The position numbers and the translations under genes were made by a program. This document shows, piece by piece, positions 7,150-8,384 of a stretch of DNA of 8,384 nt. The DNA is from Rickettsia typhi. GTDB lineage: Bacteria > Pseudomonadota > Alphaproteobacteria > Rickettsiales > UBA1997. The notes under the pieces were generated by a model. The model worked only from the letters and a program-made list of their open reading frames with translations, was not told where the DNA came from and searched no databases. Each line of letters opens with the position of its first letter. Position 1 is the first letter of the stretch. Where the stretch lies: contig CAMDAI010000051.1 in NCBI GenBank assembly GCA_945888585.1, positions 1 through 8,384 of the forward strand, in the 5' to 3' direction.

Positions 7150-7965
7150 ATGACTGTTCTACAAGGTAAAAAAGGTTTAATTATGGGCGTTGCCAATAAT
7201 CGTTCAATTGCTTGGGGAATAGCTGAAGAAGCTAGAAAATTTGGAGCAGAATTAGCATTTACTTATCAAGGTGAAGCTCTACAAAAAAGAGTTGAGCCAT
7301 TAGCTGCATCAGTTGGATCAAATATTTTACTCCCTTGCGATGTTACCGATATTTCTTCAATAGAAAAAGTTTTTAATGAATTAGAAAAAAAATGGGGCAA
7401 ATTAGATTTCGTAGTTCATGCAGTTGCTTACTCTGATAAAGAAGAATTAAGAGGAAGATATGTTGATACTAGTCCGGCTAACTTTGCTAACACTTTAAAT
7501 ATTTCAGCTTTCTCTTTAGTTTCCGTAACCAAATACGCCGAACCTCTTCTAAAAAAAGCTGGTGGCGGAAGTATAATAACCCTCAGCTATTACGGCGCTG
7601 AAAAAGTTGTGCCTCATTATAACGTAATGGGTGTTGCTAAAGCTGCTCTAGAAGCAAGCGTTAGATATCTCGCTACCGATATTGGAAAAGACAATATTAG
7701 AGTTAATGCAATTTCTGCTGGTCCAGTTAAAACCTTAGCCGCTAGCGGTATTGGTGATTTTAGATATATTTTTAAATGGAATGAATATAACGCTCCTTTA
7801 AAAAGAAATATTGATCTTAAAGATGTTGGTGGAGCTGCTGTTTTTTTACTTAGTGAACTTGGTAGCGGCGTCACTGGTGAAGTTCTTCACGTCGATTCTG
7901 GTTATCACGTTGTCGGCATGAAAGCTATGGATGCCCCAGATATTGCTCTGATTAAAGAAGAATAA
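7150..7965 (+). CDS. fabI: Enoyl-[acyl-carrier-protein] reductase (NADH)
   Basis: Short-chain dehydrogenase-fold enzyme that reduces trans-2-enoyl-ACP to acyl-ACP, the last step of each fatty-acid elongation cycle, in the cytoplasm. It has 271 residues, slightly longer than E. coli FabI (262) through a C-terminal tail. The cofactor-binding start is GVANNRSIAWGIA (13-25), with CDV at 63-65 in the adenine pocket. The catalytic pair fits the FabI Tyr-x6-Lys pattern with Tyr147, Tyr157 and Lys164, aligning with E. coli Tyr146, Tyr156 and Lys163, inside SYYGAEKVVPHYNVMGVAKAALEASVRYLA. RVNAISAGPVKTLAASGIGDF (184-204) is the substrate-loop block. The residue aligned with E. coli Gly93 is Ala93 (HAVAYSD), while Met160 and Phe204, other triclosan-contact equivalents, are conserved. 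The segment KWNEYNAPLKRN (209-220) looks alphaproteobacterial. The start is fixed by TAAGGAG 5 bases upstream. gmk begins immediately after its stop. Confidence 0.96.
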   Translation: MTVLQGKKGLIMGVANNRSIAWGIAEEARKFGAELAFTYQGEALQKRVEPLAASVGSNILLPCDVTDISSIEKVFNELEKKWGKLDFVVHAVAYSDKEELRGRYVDTSPANFANTLNISAFSLVSVTKYAEPLLKKAGGGSIITLSYYGAEKVVPHYNVMGVAKAALEASVRYLATDIGKDNIRVNAISAGPVKTLAASGIGDFRYIFKWNEYNAPLKRNIDLKDVGGAAVFLLSELGSGVTGEVLHVDSGYHVVGMKAMDAPDIALIKEE

Positions 7966-8384
7966 ATGCAGTTACCGCATAACCCTTTTTTAATTATAAT
8001 CTCTTCACCGTCTGGCGCAGGAAAATCAAGCTTGTGCAAAATGATGGTGGAAAGAGATAATAAAATAAAATTATCAATTTCAACTACAACTAGAAAACCA
8101 AGACCAGGTGAGATTGAAGGTAAACATTATTTTTTTATTTCTCAGGAAAAATATGATGAAATGGTTAAAAATAATGAATTTCTTGAATATGCACATATAT
8201 TTGATAATCACTACGGCACCCCAAAAGAAACAGTTAATAATGAAATAGTCAACGGTAATGACGTACTTTTTGATATTGATTGGCAAGGCGCTAGACAGTT
8301 AATTAACCGATATGGAAGAGAAAATATAGTAACTATTTTTATACTACCACCTTCCATTGAAGAACTTCATCAAAGATTAAGAAA
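7966..8384 (+). CDS. gmk: Guanylate kinase (3' truncated by the window end)
   Basis: N-terminal 139 residues of guanylate kinase, about two thirds of the usual length of roughly 205; the frame is still open at the window end. It phosphorylates GMP to GDP with ATP, an essential cytoplasmic step in GTP and dGTP supply. The Walker A loop SSPSGAGKSSL is at 13-23 (Lys20). The GMP-binding region follows: SISTTTRKPRPGEIEGKHYFF (37-57, with Ser39, Arg43, Arg46 and Tyr55), then EYAHIFDNHYGTP (74-86, Glu74 and Tyr83) and DVLFDIDWQGARQL (99-112, Asp105). The ATG directly abuts the fabI stop (TAAATG), with a weak GAAGAA inside the end of fabI, so translational coupling to fabI is likely. The later ATG codons at residues 26 and 27 fall after the P-loop and cannot be the start. 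Confidence 0.95.
   Translation, partial: MQLPHNPFLIIISSPSGAGKSSLCKMMVERDNKIKLSISTTTRKPRPGEIEGKHYFFISQEKYDEMVKNNEFLEYAHIFDNHYGTPKETVNNEIVNGNDVLFDIDWQGARQLINRYGRENIVTIFILPPSIEELHQRLR

Noticed and set aside
8080..8286. 68-codon hydrophobic open frame on the minus strand
   Set aside because: Antisense to gmk, whose GMP-binding motifs are clear here. The Phe/Ile-rich reading is a shadow of Lys/Asn-rich codons.
1..8384. CRISPR array, insertion sequence, prophage or defence system
   Set aside because: There are no spaced direct repeats, transposase, integrase or terminal inverted repeats. Coding sequence fills nearly all the window and each complete gene belongs to a known core metabolic family.

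Overview
The window is a compact, strongly AT-rich stretch (roughly 30% G+C by eye) with every recognisable gene on the + strand. Gene content and protein motifs point to an alphaproteobacterium with a low-G+C, streamlined genome. FabI carries the alphaproteobacterial-looking KWNEYNAPL segment, and AroA carries the SAQVK and IDEYPILA blocks seen in alphaproteobacterial EPSP synthases. The composition suggests a Rickettsiales-like, Holosporales-like, Pelagibacterales-like or other reduced lineage, but I cannot place it further by reading alone. The standard bacterial code fits: tryptophan positions use TGG, and thiD and nuoM end in TGA.

Layout from left to right: (1) the 3' end of an unidentified gene (3-170); (2) thiD (173-970) and thiL (989-1969), two thiamine-pathway kinases; (3) a 166-base spacer (1970-2135), the only sizeable gap, holding an unusually C-rich tract; (4) nuoM and nuoN (2136-5071), overlapping by ATGA and encoding two proton-pumping membrane subunits of respiratory complex I; (5) aroA (5124-6479) and leuD (6485-7102), a shikimate-pathway enzyme and the small subunit of isopropylmalate isomerase; (6) fabI (7150-7965), with the only strong Shine-Dalgarno sequence I found, followed with no gap by gmk (7966 to the window end, truncated).

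The genes do not form one pathway. They are core metabolic modules packed end to end: thiamine diphosphate formation, NADH-driven proton pumping, aromatic and branched-chain amino-acid synthesis, fatty-acid elongation and GMP phosphorylation. Keeping aroA and leuD suggests more biosynthetic capacity than in classic obligate intracellular Rickettsiales. Several usual partners are absent here (thiE, nuoL/nuoK, leuC/leuB), so the usual operons have been broken up and rejoined.

I looked for a novel system, mobile element, CRISPR array, RNA gene or defence module and found none. All eight identified genes are intact within the window, except gmk, which is cut by its end. The points worth a second look are modest: the C-rich spacer tract, the unidentified left-edge gene, gene-order oddities, and active-site details of FabI and AroA.
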